Assembly (NCBI RefSeq): GCF_029962485.1 | Contig: NZ_CP073637.1 | Coordinates: 1,116,001 to 1,180,000 of the forward strand | Direction: 5' to 3' | Length of the DNA: 64,000 nucleotides | Origin: Burkholderia cepacia | GTDB taxonomy: Bacteria > Pseudomonadota > Gammaproteobacteria > Burkholderiales > Burkholderiaceae | Made by a program: the position numbers and the translations under genes | Shown: positions 1-8,648 of the stretch, piece by piece | How positions within the stretch are numbered: the first letter of the stretch is position 1 | How the letters are laid out: every line of letters begins with the position of its first letter | The notes under the pieces: generated by a model | The model's database searches: none | Seen by the model: the letters and a program-made list of their open reading frames with translations, nothing else | What the model was told of the DNA's origin: nothing

Positions 1-988
1 TGCTGGTGTCGAGCGACGGTATGACGCCGAGCCCGGTGTAGAACCACGTGCGTTGCGCGAGCCAGCCGAGCAGCGCGAGCAGCACGAGGCTCAGCACGAA
101 CGACACGAGCATCCGCTTCATCACGTGGCGGCGCTTGAAATGGCCGAGTTCGTGCGCGAGCACGGCCTCGATTTCCTGGCCGGACAGACGCGCGAGCAGC
201 GTGTCGAAGAACACGATCCGCTTCGATGCACCGAAGCCCGTGAAATACGCGTTGCCGTGCGCGGAGCGGCGGCTGCCGTCCATCACGAACAGTCCCTTCG
301 CCGCGAAGCCGCAGCGCTTCATCAGCGACTCGATGCGCGAGCGCAGCACGTCGTCCTTCAGCGGCTCGAATTTGTTGAAGATCGGTGCGATGAAGGTCGG
401 ATAGATCAGCAGCACGAGCATCTGGAACGCGACCCAGACGATCCAGGTCCACAGCCACCACAGGCTGCCGGCCTGGTTCATCAGCCACAGCACGACGAAC
501 AGCAGCGGCAGGCCGAGCGCGGCGCCGAGCAGCGAGTTTTTCAGCATGTCGGTGAAGAACAGCCGTTTCGTCATCCGGTTGAAGCCGAACCGCTGCTCGA
601 TCCCGAACTGGCGGTAGTACTCGAACGGGATGTCGATCACGCTCGTGATCACGAGTACCGCGGCGACGAGCGCGACCTGCTGCCCGTAGCCGCGGCCGAG
701 CCAGCCGGTCAGCAGCGTGTCGAGCGCGCCGACGCCGCCGAGCAGCGTCAGGCCGACCAGCACGGCCGCACTGACGACGATCTCGAGCATCGTCAGCCGG
801 GTGCGCTCGACCGTATAGTCGGCCGCACGCTGGTGGGCGGTCAGCGGGATGGTCGCGCTGAACTGCGCGGGGACGCCGTTGCGGTGCGCCGCGACGAAGC
901 GGATCTGCCGCGACGCGAGCCACAGCTTGGTGATGACCATCGCGAGTACGGCGATCGCGAACAGCAGGGTGAACGAAAAGGGTGACAT
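1..988 (-). CDS. M48 family (Ste24/CAAX-type) membrane metalloprotease, C-terminus cut by window
   Basis: The first 329 residues are present from an ATG at 988; the C-terminal end lies outside the window. The zinc-binding motif HELGH is at about residues 279-283 (bases 140-154), inside the context EAVLAHELGHFKRRH typical of Ste24-type M48 peptidases. Several hydrophobic segments flank it: one at the N-terminus, about four in the middle, and one right after the HELGH helix. This fits an integral inner-membrane protease with a cytoplasm-facing active site, acting in membrane protein quality control or prenyl-type peptide cleavage; the bacterial substrate is not known. The downstream glutamate that completes the zinc site would lie beyond base 1. 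It is divergent from orn, with 117 bases between the two starts. Confidence 0.9.
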   Translation of the reverse strand, partial: MSPFSFTLLFAIAVLAMVITKLWLASRQIRFVAAHRNGVPAQFSATIPLTAHQRAADYTVERTRLTMLEIVVSAAVLVGLTLLGGVGALDTLLTGWLGRGYGQQVALVAAVLVITSVIDIPFEYYRQFGIEQRFGFNRMTKRLFFTDMLKNSLLGAALGLPLLFVVLWLMNQAGSLWWLWTWIVWVAFQMLVLLIYPTFIAPIFNKFEPLKDDVLRSRIESLMKRCGFAAKGLFVMDGSRRSAHGNAYFTGFGASKRIVFFDTLLARLSGQEIEAVLAHELGHFKRRHVMKRMLVSFVLSLVLLALLGWLAQRTWFYTGLGVIPSLDTS

Positions 989-1105
989 CGAAGGCGCCAA
1001 AGGGTTCTATGCGAGAATTATATGTTCTTGCGGACCGGCCCCGCTGATGCGATGCCGGCCGTCCGGGCGGCGCCGCGCGCCGTCCGCCATTTTCCAGGAT
1101 GACTC

Positions 1106-1726
1106 ATGACCGATACCGCCGCTTCCACCAGCCAGCCCGCGCTCGTGCGCAACGAGTTGAACCTCGTCTGGCTCGATATGGAGATGACGGGCCTCGACCC
1201 GGATAACGACCGCATCATCGAGATCGCGGTCGTCGTGACCAATTCCACGCTCGACATCGCGATCGAAGGCCCCGTGTTCGCGATTCACCAGAGCGACGAA
1301 ACGCTTGCGAAGATGGACGACTGGAACAAGTCGACGCACGGCCGCTCGGGCCTGATCGACCGCGTGCGCGCATCGACCGTGACCGAGGCGGACGCCGCCG
1401 CGCAGTTGCAGGCGTTCCTCGCGCAGTACGTGTCGCCCGGCAAGTCGCCGATGTGCGGCAACTCGATCTGCCAGGACCGCCGCTTCATGGCGCGCTGGAT
1501 GCCGGAATTCGAGAAATTCTTCCACTACCGCAATCTCGACGTCAGCACGCTGAAAGAGCTGTGCCGCCGCTGGCAGCCCGCGATTTACAAGGGTTTCCAG
1601 AAGCGCGCGATGCATACGGCGCTCGCGGACATCCACGAGTCGATCGACGAGCTGAAGTACTACCGCGAGCATTTCCTGATTCCGGCCGCGTCGGCGCCGG
1701 CAGGCGAGTCCGCGCCGGCCGCCTGA
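1106..1726 (+). CDS. orn: oligoribonuclease (DEDDh 3'-5' exoribonuclease)
   Basis: The 206-aa product degrades very short RNAs, including pGpG from cyclic-di-GMP turnover, to mononucleotides in the cytoplasm. The DEDDh catalytic residues are visible: Asp24 and Glu26 in WLDMEMTG, Asp124 in [10 protein letters not shown], and His170 and Asp175 in [10 protein letters not shown]. The length is slightly above the usual 180 or so because of about 18 extra N-terminal residues and an alanine-rich tail of about 13 residues. The ATG at 1106 was chosen as the first in-frame start; a shorter start nearer residue 17 cannot be excluded. The gene stands alone, convergent with mog. Confidence 0.95.
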   Translation: MTDTAASTSQPALVRNELNLVWLDMEMTGLDPDNDRIIEIAVVVTNSTLDIAIEGPVFAIHQSDETLAKMDDWNKSTHGRSGLIDRVRASTVTEADAAAQLQAFLAQYVSPGKSPMCGNSICQDRRFMARWMPEFEKFFHYRNLDVSTLKELCRRWQPAIYKGFQKRAMHTALADIHESIDELKYYREHFLIPAASAPAGESAPAA

Positions 1727-1760
1727 GCGGGCCGGCACGCGTTCGGTGCCCGGCAAACGC

Positions 1761-2369
1761 TCAGCGCCGCGCGCTTTTCGGCCGGAACGCCGCGACCACC
1801 GCGGCGTCGGTCTCGATGTACGGGCCGCCGATCAGGTCGATGCAGTAGGGCACCGCGGCGAAGATGCCGGGCACGGTCGACTTGCCGTCGGCATCGCGCA
1901 GCCCTTCGAGCGTTTCCCGGATCGACTTCGGCTGGCCGGGCAGGTTGATGATCAGCGCCGCATGGTCGGCCGTCTCGCGGATCACCGCGACCTGCCGCGA
2001 CAGGATCGCGGTCGGCACGAAATTCAGGCTGATCTGCCGCATCTGCTCGCCGAATCCCGGCATTTCCTTCGTCGCCACGGCCAGCGTGGCTTCGGGCGTC
2101 ACATCACGGCGCGCGGGGCCCGTGCCGCCGGTCGTCAGCACGAGGTCGCACCCCGCGACGTCGACGAGCTCGGCAAGCGTGGCGGAGATCGTGGGCGCAT
2201 CGTCCTGGATCAGGCGCGTTTCGGCGCGCCACGGCGAGACCAGCGTACCGGCGAGCCATTCCTGCAGGGCCGGAATGCCCTTGTCTTCGTAGACACCCGT
2301 GCTCGCGCGGTCGCTGATCGACACGAGGCCGACGATCAGCTCGTCCGGGTGATTACGCTTCGTCGTCAT
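1761..2369 (-). CDS. mog: molybdopterin adenylyltransferase (MogA family)
   Basis: The 202-aa protein adenylates molybdopterin before molybdate insertion by MoeA. It has the family fold signature [11 protein letters not shown] near the N-terminus and the molybdopterin-binding loop [16 protein letters not shown] at about residues 95-110. The ATG at 2369 overlaps the last 17 bases of the upstream yjgA gene, so translation is probably coupled. An in-frame upstream start would lengthen the protein by 13 basic residues and looks unlikely. The other molybdenum-cofactor genes of this window (moeA, mobA, moaA) are about 26 kb away, so the pathway is split. Confidence 0.92.
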   Translation of the reverse strand: MTTKRNHPDELIVGLVSISDRASTGVYEDKGIPALQEWLAGTLVSPWRAETRLIQDDAPTISATLAELVDVAGCDLVLTTGGTGPARRDVTPEATLAVATKEMPGFGEQMRQISLNFVPTAILSRQVAVIRETADHAALIINLPGQPKSIRETLEGLRDADGKSTVPGIFAAVPYCIDLIGGPYIETDAAVVAAFRPKSARR

Positions 2370-2955
2370 GGTCGTCTTCGGCGTCGTCCGCCGCGTCGTC
2401 ACCCGCATCGGGCGTGCCGCTCGAGGTCTTGATCCACTGGAACAACTCGCGGAAATAGCGCGGCGGCTTGCCTTGCTGCGCTTCCTTGCGGGCGTTGCGG
2501 ATCAGCGTGCGGCCTTCCTGGATGTCTGCGTCCGGGTGCTGGCGCAGGAATTCGGTCAGCGCGTCGTCGTTGGCGAGCAACTGGTCGCGCGTGCGCTCGA
2601 TCCAGTGCAGGCGGGCCGTCGCGGCCTTGTTCACGCCGCGTTGCGCGTCGAGCGCGGTGCGCAGCGCGGCCGTTTCGTCGTCGGTCAGCGAGCGCATCAC
2701 GCGGCCGACGTACTGGAGCTGGCGGCGCTTGCCTTCGTGATCGGTGATCCGGCGTGCCTCACGGACGGCGTCCGAAAGGCTTTCGGGCATCGGCATGCGC
2801 TTGAGGGCGTCTTTCGGCAGATCGACGAGCGCCTGGCCGAGCACCTGCAACTCGTGCATCTCGCGCTTCAACTGGGATTTGCTGGGGCGATCGTAGCCGT
2901 TGTCGTCGTCTTCGACGGCATGCTCGATCGGCTGGATTCGGGTTTTGCGTGTCAT
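2353..2955 (-). CDS. darP: ribosome-associated protein, YjgA/DarP family (DUF615)
   Basis: The 200-aa product matches the DUF615 family, whose E. coli member (YjgA, renamed DarP) binds late 50S ribosomal precursors. Recognisable stretches are [15 protein letters not shown] near the N-terminus, [11 protein letters not shown] in the middle, and [11 protein letters not shown] towards the end. The C-terminus carries an acidic tail rich in Asp and Ala, outside the conserved domain. The start is ATG 2955 (MTRKTR); an in-frame ATG at 2964 is possible. It is divergent from pmbA, with 127 bases between the starts, and its 3' end overlaps mog. Confidence 0.9.
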   Translation of the reverse strand: MTRKTRIQPIEHAVEDDDNGYDRPSKSQLKREMHELQVLGQALVDLPKDALKRMPMPESLSDAVREARRITDHEGKRRQLQYVGRVMRSLTDDETAALRTALDAQRGVNKAATARLHWIERTRDQLLANDDALTEFLRQHPDADIQEGRTLIRNARKEAQQGKPPRYFRELFQWIKTSSGTPDAGDDAADDAEDDHDDEA

Positions 2956-3082
2956 GGGCGGCATTGTATCGCGGCGCGGACACCCCAAGCTTGTCTGTGT
3001 CCGGCCCCGGACCTTGCTATGATCGCGGGATACGCAACATTTTGACCATGCGGGCGCCCGCCCGCCACCGGATACCAAGACG

Positions 3083-4453
3083 ATGGCAGCCAATCTCGAC
3101 GTACAAGCGCGCTATTTCCCGCACACGCAGGACCAGCTCAAAGAAATCGCGTCGGACATCCTTCGCCATGCGAAGGCACTCGGCGCGTCGGACGCCGCGA
3201 CCGAAATCTCCGAAGGCGACGGCCTGTCGGTGTCGGTGCGTCGCGGCGAAGTCGAAACGATCGAGCACAACCGCGACAAGATGGTCGGCGTGACCGTGTT
3301 CATCGGCAAGAAGCGCGGCAACGCGAGCACGTCCGATTTCTCGCCGGCCGCGATCAAGGATACCGTCGCCGCCGCGTACAACATCGCACGCTTCACGGCA
3401 GAGGATGAAGCAGCCGGCCTCGCCGAGGCCGAACTGCTCGAAACCGACCCGCGCGACCTCGATCTGTACCACCCGTGGGCGCTGACGGCCGACGAGGCCG
3501 TTGAACTGGCCCGCCGTTCGGAAGATGCCGCATTCGCGGTCAGCCCGCAGATCCGCAATTCGGAAGGCGCGAGCGTGTCGGCCCAGCATTCGCAGTTCGT
3601 GCTTGCGACGTCGCGCGGCTTCCTGTCCGGCTACCCGTACTCGCGCCACTACATCGCCTGCGCGCCGATCGCGGGCAGTGGCCGTCACATGCAGCGCGAC
3701 GACTGGTATTCGTCGAAGCGCAGCGCGCTCGATCTCGCGGCACCCGAAGCGGTCGGCCGTTACGCGGCCGAGCGCGCACTCGCGCGGATGGGCGCACGCC
3801 GTCTCGACACCCGCAAGGTGCCCGTGCTGTTCGAGGCGCCGCTCGCGGCCGGCCTGCTCGGCGCATTCGTGCAGGCCGTGAGCGGCGGCGCGCTGTACCG
3901 CAAGACGTCGTTCCTCGTCGACAGCCTCGGCAAGCCGGTGTTCGCACCGCACATCCAGGTCGTCGAGGATCCGCACGTACCGCGCGCGATGGGCAGCGCA
4001 CCGTTCGACGAGGAAGGCGTGCGTACGCGCGCGCGCAGCGTCGTGAAGGACGGTGTCGTCGAAGGCTACTTCCTGTCGACCTATTCGGCGCGCAAGCTCG
4101 GCACGCAGACCACCGGTAACGCGGGCGGTTCGCACAACCTCGCGCTGCGCAGCTCGAACACGCAGGCGGGAGACGACTTCGAAGCAATGCTGAAGAAGCT
4201 CGGCACGGGCCTGCTGCTGACCGAGCTGATGGGGCAGGGCGTGAACTACGTGACGGGCGACTATTCGCGCGGCGCGGCAGGTTTCTGGGTGGAGAACGGC
4301 GTGATCCAGTATCCGGTCGAGGAAATCACCGTCGCGAGCACGCTGCAGGAAATGTTCCGGCACATCGTCGCGATCGGTGCCGATTCGATCGTGCGCGGCA
4401 CGAAGGAAACGGGCTCGGTGCTGATCGAGCAGATGACGATCGCAGGGCAGTAA
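3083..4453 (+). CDS. pmbA: metalloprotease PmbA/TldE
   Basis: The 456-aa protein is the PmbA (TldE) half of the TldD/TldE heterodimer, a cytoplasmic protease that unfolds and degrades peptides and matures some peptide antibiotics. The N-terminal segment [18 protein letters not shown] and the C-terminal [19 protein letters not shown] are typical. PmbA itself lacks the HExxxH zinc motif, which belongs to TldD; tldD is not in this window. The length is near the usual 450. ATG 3083 is the first start after the divergent yjgA promoter region. A strong bidirectional terminator follows 30 bases after the stop. Confidence 0.95.
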   Translation: MAANLDVQARYFPHTQDQLKEIASDILRHAKALGASDAATEISEGDGLSVSVRRGEVETIEHNRDKMVGVTVFIGKKRGNASTSDFSPAAIKDTVAAAYNIARFTAEDEAAGLAEAELLETDPRDLDLYHPWALTADEAVELARRSEDAAFAVSPQIRNSEGASVSAQHSQFVLATSRGFLSGYPYSRHYIACAPIAGSGRHMQRDDWYSSKRSALDLAAPEAVGRYAAERALARMGARRLDTRKVPVLFEAPLAAGLLGAFVQAVSGGALYRKTSFLVDSLGKPVFAPHIQVVEDPHVPRAMGSAPFDEEGVRTRARSVVKDGVVEGYFLSTYSARKLGTQTTGNAGGSHNLALRSSNTQAGDDFEAMLKKLGTGLLLTELMGQGVNYVTGDYSRGAAGFWVENGVIQYPVEEITVASTLQEMFRHIVAIGADSIVRGTKETGSVLIEQMTIAGQ

Positions 4454-4483
4454 GCGACGCGCGGCGCCAGCCGCCATCCAACG

Positions 4484-4520
4484 AAAAAGCCCGACCGGCG
4501 TAAGCCGGTCGGGCTTTTTT
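4484..4520. terminator. bidirectional rho-independent terminator between pmbA and folA
   Basis: Arms AAAAAGCCCGACCGGC and GCCGGTCGGGCTTTTTT pair almost perfectly around a short GTAA loop, with an A-tract on one side and a T-tract on the other. It can therefore stop transcription from both convergent genes. Confidence 0.92.
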
Positions 4521-4544
4521 CATCGTGCGTGACTGCGAAACGCG

Positions 4545-5045
4545 TCAGCCGCGCTTGCGCGTGTAGACGACGAACGCATAGCCGAACGTGTTCGGCGCGG
4601 CAGCCTGGTGCGCATCGCGCGACACTTCCTGCCAGTGTGCGGCGTCGGGTGCGGGGAACGACGCATCGCCGTCGAAGTCGGCATCGATCTCGGTGACGAC
4701 CAGCTTGTCGGCGAGCGTGAGGCCTTCCGCATAGAGTTGCGCGCCGCCGATCAGGAATGCCTCGGGCACGCCGTCGTGTGCGGCGAGCGTCAGTGCATCG
4801 GCCAGCGACGTGACCGTGTCGCAGCCGTCGAAGCGCCTCGCTGCGTCGCGCGTGACGACGATATTGCGGCGGCCGGGCAGCGGCCGGCCGATCGATTCGT
4901 GGGTCTTGCGACCCATCACGATCGGCGCGCCCATCGTCGTGCGCTTGAAGAACGCGAGATCCTCGGGAAGTTTCCAGGGCAACTGGTTGTCGCGGCCGAT
5001 GATGCCGTTGCGGGCACGCGCGACGATCAGGGTCAACGTCGTCAT
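4545..5045 (-). CDS. folA: dihydrofolate reductase
   Basis: The 166-aa enzyme reduces dihydrofolate to tetrahydrofolate with NADPH and is the trimethoprim target. Family motifs are [22 protein letters not shown] at the N-terminus (the Asp/Glu active-site strand), [16 protein letters not shown] for NADPH binding, and [12 protein letters not shown] in the second nucleotide-binding loop. The start is ATG 5045; a longer reading adds 63 residues without family similarity. It is usually functionally coupled to thyA, which here lies 2.5 kb away on the other strand, separated by a sigma-54 regulatory unit. Confidence 0.95.
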   Translation of the reverse strand: MTTLTLIVARARNGIIGRDNQLPWKLPEDLAFFKRTTMGAPIVMGRKTHESIGRPLPGRRNIVVTRDAARRFDGCDTVTSLADALTLAAHDGVPEAFLIGGAQLYAEGLTLADKLVVTEIDADFDGDASFPAPDAAHWQEVSRDAHQAAAPNTFGYAFVVYTRKRG

Positions 5046-5226
5046 GAAGGTCGGGGAAGAGGAAAACCGGAATGGCGCCGATTCTACCGGAACGGCGGCG
5101 CGCATCGGCTTTCGCGTGCTGCGCGCCGCGACGCTCGAGGCATTGCGTCGCGGCGACGAACCGAATAAAAAGAGTGCCCGCCGGGGGACGGAGCACAAAA
5201 CCTTTTCGTGTTGCGGGAGCGGCGAT

Positions 5227-5248
5227 GCCGGCACGGATCGGTGCCGGC
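5227..5248. repeat. perfect inverted repeat in the folA upstream region
   Basis: Arms GCCGGCAC and GTGCCGGC (8 bp each) flank a 6-base loop. It lies about 180-200 bases upstream of folA and 59 bases past the stop of the small secreted protein gene. There is no T-tract, so it is either a weak terminator for that gene or a leader element of folA. A second, AT-rich repeat TCAATA/TATTGA is at 5270-5290. Confidence 0.45.
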
Positions 5249-5306
5249 CGGCCTGTTCGAATCGTCAAATCAATACGTAATCCTTATTGAATGGGCCGGC
5301 GCACGC

Positions 5307-5633
5307 TCACTGGCGCGTATTGCTCTGCGCGTTGCCTTCCATTGCGTGCTGCACGTCGCCGGGTTGCGGTATCGGAAGCGGCATCGGCAGTTGGGGTGGC
5401 GGCGGGATCTCGTCCCACAGCGTGACGGTTGACTTGCCGGTTGGCAGCGGTTGCGGTGCCGACACGGTCACGATGCCGAAACCGTTGCCGTGCTGCAGGC
5501 TCGGCGCATTTTCGGCCAGCAGTATCGCGCGATCCGGTTTTGCGATTTCATCCGCGCGGGCCGGTGCTGGCGGGCCCGCGGCCGAGAGCGCAAGCGCTAT
5601 CGGCACGAAAGAAAGTAAAAGATGTTTGCGCAT
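5307..5633 (-). CDS. small secreted proline-rich protein, function unknown
   Basis: The 108-aa product starts with a clear Sec signal peptide (MRKHLLL, hydrophobic core, probable cleavage after ARA at residue 27) and is probably periplasmic or exported. The mature part, about 81 residues, is hydrophilic with a proline block PPPPQLPMPLPIPQPG near residues 77-92 and no cysteine. No family was recognised. The start ATG 5633 has a GGAGAC ribosome-binding site at 5641-5646. A sigma-54-type promoter is predicted 19 nt upstream of the start codon, and the divergent neighbour is a sigma-54 activator. The gene may thus be a dedicated target of that activator; this is inference. Confidence 0.75.
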   Translation of the reverse strand: MRKHLLLSFVPIALALSAAGPPAPARADEIAKPDRAILLAENAPSLQHGNGFGIVTVSAPQPLPTGKSTVTLWDEIPPPPQLPMPLPIPQPGDVQHAMEGNAQSNTRQ

Positions 5634-5662
5634 GGTCGCTGTCTCCGGTCGTTTACGTATTC

Positions 5663-5678
5663 AGCGAAATACATGCCA
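5663..5678 (-). promoter_or_regulatory. predicted sigma-54 (-24/-12) promoter for the small secreted protein
   Basis: On the minus strand the sequence reads TGGCATG-TATT-TCGCT, against the consensus TGGCACG-N4-TTGCW. It has two mismatches and exact spacing between the invariant GG (5677-5676) and GC (5665-5664). The expected transcription start, about 5652, leaves a 19-nt leader that contains the ribosome-binding site. The fit of promoter, leader and Shine-Dalgarno, beside a gene for a sigma-54 activator, supports the call. Confidence 0.6.
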
Positions 5679-5743
5679 CCGTGCCGGGACCGTTGTCGCG
5701 ACAGCGATTCGCGCTCAAGCGTTGCGAATTGTGGCCGAAAAAG

Positions 5744-5768
5744 CCTGAAAATGTTTCAGGCCTGAAAC
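5744..5768. promoter_or_regulatory. overlapping palindromes, candidate activator (enhancer) site
   Basis: CCTGAAA-ATG-TTTCAGG (5744-5760) overlaps the perfect 16-bp palindrome GTTTCAGGCCTGAAAC (5753-5768). There are thus three CCTGAAA half-sites in 25 bases. It lies about 92-116 bases upstream of the predicted transcription start of the small secreted protein, the usual distance for sigma-54 enhancers, and about 370 bases before the activator gene. Binding by that activator is inferred, not shown. Confidence 0.55.
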
Positions 5769-6137
5769 GAGGGGGCTTGGGAATACTGCGGATTCAATCG
5801 ATACGCTTCAAGGATGAAAATCGGCCCGTGTGTTGATGAACGAACACTTCGCTGCGCATGTGCTATGTGCAGATGATTGACTTGCATCGACCTCCTGAGC
5901 GATCGGGCCGCATCGCCGTCGGCGCTGAAACGGGTTTGTCGTATTCGGTGCCTATAACTAAGCTGTCTTGACCAAAATATAACTGGACGCAAGATAAGCG
6001 CCATCATGCGAGGCTTTGTCGTTGCCGAGCATCGGCATGGCGAATCGAGCCACCTCTGGCTGACCCGATTCGATCCTTTTCGCACGAGACCTGACGTGCG
6101 CGGCAATCGTTAGACGGTTGATGAACGGGGTGAGCAT

Positions 6138-7535
6138 ATGGGAGCCGATCAGCGGCACGTGATCTACTATTCGCGCGAACCGAACGACGCGTTGCGCGGC
6201 CATTTCGACGAATGCGGCTGGCGCGTCGATCTCGCGGAGACCGTACGTGATGTACGGCGCGTCGTGCAGCACGGTGTGGCAACCGCCGGCCTGCTCGATT
6301 TCTCGCCGGGCTTCAAGCCCTCGGACCTGCGCGAACTCGAATCCTGCCTGAGCATCCAGCACATCGGCTGGATCGCCGCGACGCGTCGCGGCCAGTTGCA
6401 GGACGCGACGTTGCGCCATCTCATTCGTGACTATTGCTTCGACTATGTGACGATGCCGTACGAGACGTCGCGGATCGTCGAGACCGTCGGTCATGCGCAC
6501 GGCATGGTCGCGTTGACCGAACCCGTTGCGCCGCCCGTCGGCGCCGGGCGCAGCGAAGGCGAGATGGTCGGTACCTGCGATGCGATGCTCGGGCTCTTCA
6601 GGACGATCCGCCGCGTCGCGGCGACCGATGCACCGGTGTTCATCTCCGGCGAATCGGGTACCGGCAAGGAACTGACGGCGGTTGCGATTCACGAGCGTTC
6701 GTCGCGCACGCAGGCGCCGTTCATCGCGATCAATTGCGGGGCGATTCCGTCGACGCTGCTGCAGGCCGAACTGTTCGGCTATGAGCGTGGCGCGTTCACC
6801 GGTGCGAACCAGCGCAAGATCGGCCGCGTCGAGGCCGCCAACGGCGGCACGCTGTTTCTCGACGAGATCGGCGATCTGCCGCTGGAAAGCCAGGCAAGCC
6901 TGTTGCGCTTCCTGCAGGAAGGCAAGATCGAGCGGCTCGGCGCGCACGTGTCGGTGCCCGTCGATGTGCGCGTGATCTGCGCGACGCACGTCGACATGGA
7001 AGTCGCGTTGCGCGAAGGGCGGTTCCGCGAGGACCTGTTCCATCGCCTGTGCGTGCTGAAGATCGAGGAGCCGCCGCTGCGCGCGCGCGGCAAGGACATC
7101 GAGGTGCTCGCGCGCCACATGCTCGAGCGTTTCAAGGGCGATGCACATCGCCGCCTGCGCGGTTTTTCGCCTGACGCGGTCGCGTCGCTGTACGGCTATT
7201 CGTGGCCGGGCAACGTGCGCGAGCTGATCAATCGCGTGCGCCGCGCGATCGTGATGTCGGAGGGCCGGATGATCACCGCGGCCGATCTCGAGCTGAACGA
7301 CTTCGCGACGCTTGCGCCCGTGTCGCTGCTGGAGGCGCGGGAAGCGGCCGAGCGGCAGGCGATCGAGCAGGCGCTGCTGCGCCACCGCGGCCGTTTCGCG
7401 GATGCCGCGCGTGAGCTCGGTGTGTCGCGTGTCACGCTCTACCGGCTGATGTGCGCACACGGGATGCGCGATCGCGGCGACACGCTGGCAGGGTTTTCGG
7501 CGCCGTTGCCGGAGCTTCCTCACCACGCTTGCTAA
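6138..7535 (+). CDS. VpsR-like sigma-54-dependent transcriptional activator
   Basis: The 465-aa protein has three parts. An N-terminal domain of about 140 residues resembles a degenerate receiver as in VpsR ([18 protein letters not shown] at the start). A central AAA+ domain (about 145-375) has Walker A GESGTGKE at 171-178, an intact sigma-54 contact loop GAFTGA at 218-223, and Walker [15 protein letters not shown]-terminal Fis-type helix-turn-helix ([18 protein letters not shown]) follows near 415-440. VpsR relatives bind cyclic-di-GMP and control exopolysaccharide or biofilm genes; in Burkholderia the activator BerB is of this type, but orthology cannot be decided here. The start at 6138 opens with ATGGGAGCC. 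The divergent secreted protein gene, with a -24/-12 promoter, is the obvious candidate target. Confidence 0.85.
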   Translation: MGADQRHVIYYSREPNDALRGHFDECGWRVDLAETVRDVRRVVQHGVATAGLLDFSPGFKPSDLRELESCLSIQHIGWIAATRRGQLQDATLRHLIRDYCFDYVTMPYETSRIVETVGHAHGMVALTEPVAPPVGAGRSEGEMVGTCDAMLGLFRTIRRVAATDAPVFISGESGTGKELTAVAIHERSSRTQAPFIAINCGAIPSTLLQAELFGYERGAFTGANQRKIGRVEAANGGTLFLDEIGDLPLESQASLLRFLQEGKIERLGAHVSVPVDVRVICATHVDMEVALREGRFREDLFHRLCVLKIEEPPLRARGKDIEVLARHMLERFKGDAHRRLRGFSPDAVASLYGYSWPGNVRELINRVRRAIVMSEGRMITAADLELNDFATLAPVSLLEAREAAERQAIEQALLRHRGRFADAARELGVSRVTLYRLMCAHGMRDRGDTLAGFSAPLPELPHHAC

Positions 7536-7576
7536 AATTGGCGGGTACGGCCGCCCTCGCGGCCGAAGGAACCCGC

Positions 7577-8548
7577 ATGAAACAGTATCTCGATCTCGTT
7601 CGTACCATTCTCGATACCGGCGCCTGGCAGGAAAACCGCACGGGGATCCGCACCATCAGCATGCCGGGCGCGATGCTCCGCTTCGACCTGCAGCAAGGCT
7701 TTCCGGCCGTGACGACCAAGAAGCTCGCGTTCAAGTCGGCGATCGGCGAGCTGGTCGGCTTCCTGCGCGCGTCGCGCAGCGCGGCCGATTTCCGCGCGCT
7801 CGGTTGCAAGGTGTGGGACGCGAACGCGAACGAGAACGCGCAGTGGCTTGCGAACCCGTATCGCCAGGGCGTTGACGATCTCGGCGACGTGTACGGCGTG
7901 CAATGGCGCCAGTGGCCGGGCTACAAGGTGCTCGACGCGGGCGCCGACGCGCAGATCGCCGACGCGACGCGCCGCGGCTTCCGGATCGTCACGCGTTTCG
8001 ACGAAGACGGCGCGCCGAAGGTGCTGCTGTACAAGGCGATCGACCAGCTGCGCCAGTGCCTGGACACGATCATGGAGAACCCGTCCGACCGCCGCATCCT
8101 GTTTCACGCGTGGAATCCGGCCGTGCTCGACCAGATCGCGCTGCCCGCGTGCCACCTGCTGTACCAGTTCCTGCCGAACGCGACCAAGCGCGAAATCTCG
8201 CTGTGCCTGTACATCCGCAGCAACGACGTCGGCCTCGGTACGCCGTTCAACCTGACGGAAGGGGCCGCGCTGCTGGCGCTCGTCGGCCGGCTGACGGGCT
8301 ATACGCCGCGCTGGTTCACGTACTTCATCGGCGACGCGCATATCTACGAGAACCAGCTCGACATGCTGCAGCAGCAGCTCACGCGCGAGCCGTACGAAAG
8401 CCCGGGGCTCGAGATTGCCGAGCGCGTGCCTGAATACGCGAAGACGGGCGTTTATGCGCCCGAATGGCTGGAGCAGATCGAGCCGTCCGACTTCTCGCTG
8501 GTCGGTTATCGCCACCATGAGCCGCTGACTGCGCCGATGGCGGTCTGA
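7577..8548 (+). CDS. thyA: thymidylate synthase
   Basis: The 323-aa enzyme makes dTMP from dUMP using methylene-tetrahydrofolate. The nucleophile is Cys192 in [11 protein letters not shown], followed by [21 protein letters not shown] (dUMP binding) and [12 protein letters not shown]. It is longer than the 264-aa E. coli enzyme by about 50 residues placed before the catalytic cysteine, as in the Lactobacillus-type long form. The start is ATG 7577 (MKQYLDL); an upstream in-frame reading overlaps the regulator gene and is not supported. It begins 41 bases after the sigma-54 activator stop and ends at a strong terminator. Confidence 0.96.
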   Translation: MKQYLDLVRTILDTGAWQENRTGIRTISMPGAMLRFDLQQGFPAVTTKKLAFKSAIGELVGFLRASRSAADFRALGCKVWDANANENAQWLANPYRQGVDDLGDVYGVQWRQWPGYKVLDAGADAQIADATRRGFRIVTRFDEDGAPKVLLYKAIDQLRQCLDTIMENPSDRRILFHAWNPAVLDQIALPACHLLYQFLPNATKREISLCLYIRSNDVGLGTPFNLTEGAALLALVGRLTGYTPRWFTYFIGDAHIYENQLDMLQQQLTREPYESPGLEIAERVPEYAKTGVYAPEWLEQIEPSDFSLVGYRHHEPLTAPMAV

Positions 8549-8593
8549 GCGCGCGGTACGGGTCGCGCGGTTTCATCGATCCGCGCCCCGCGG

Positions 8594-8630
8594 AAAAAAG
8601 CCCGACCGGCTGAAACCGGTCGGGCTTTTT
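8594..8630. terminator. bidirectional rho-independent terminator after thyA
   Basis: Arms AAAAAGCCCGACCGG and CCGGTCGGGCTTTTT with a CTGAAA loop serve both thyA and the convergent DUF6600-type gene. The stem is almost the same as the pmbA/folA terminator at 4484-4520. Confidence 0.92.
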
Positions 8631-8648
8631 GTTTCACGTTTGCGGCAC

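Larger units (their letters stand above)
5634..6137. other. 504-base divergent intergenic region of the sigma-54 unit
   Basis: The region between the small secreted protein gene and the VpsR-like regulator gene holds the predicted -24/-12 element and the palindromes listed separately. The half next to the regulator (about 5800-6137) is less GC-rich and contains AT-rich patches such as CCTATAACTAAG near 5951 and AAAATATAACTGG near 5974. These may include the regulator's own promoter, but no -35/-10 pair with good spacing was found. No convincing gene was seen. Confidence 0.6.

Noticed and set aside
53..985. 310-aa frame on the plus strand antisense to the M48 protease
   Set aside because: The minus strand carries a clear HELGH protease; the plus frame is a GC-driven shadow with no domain.
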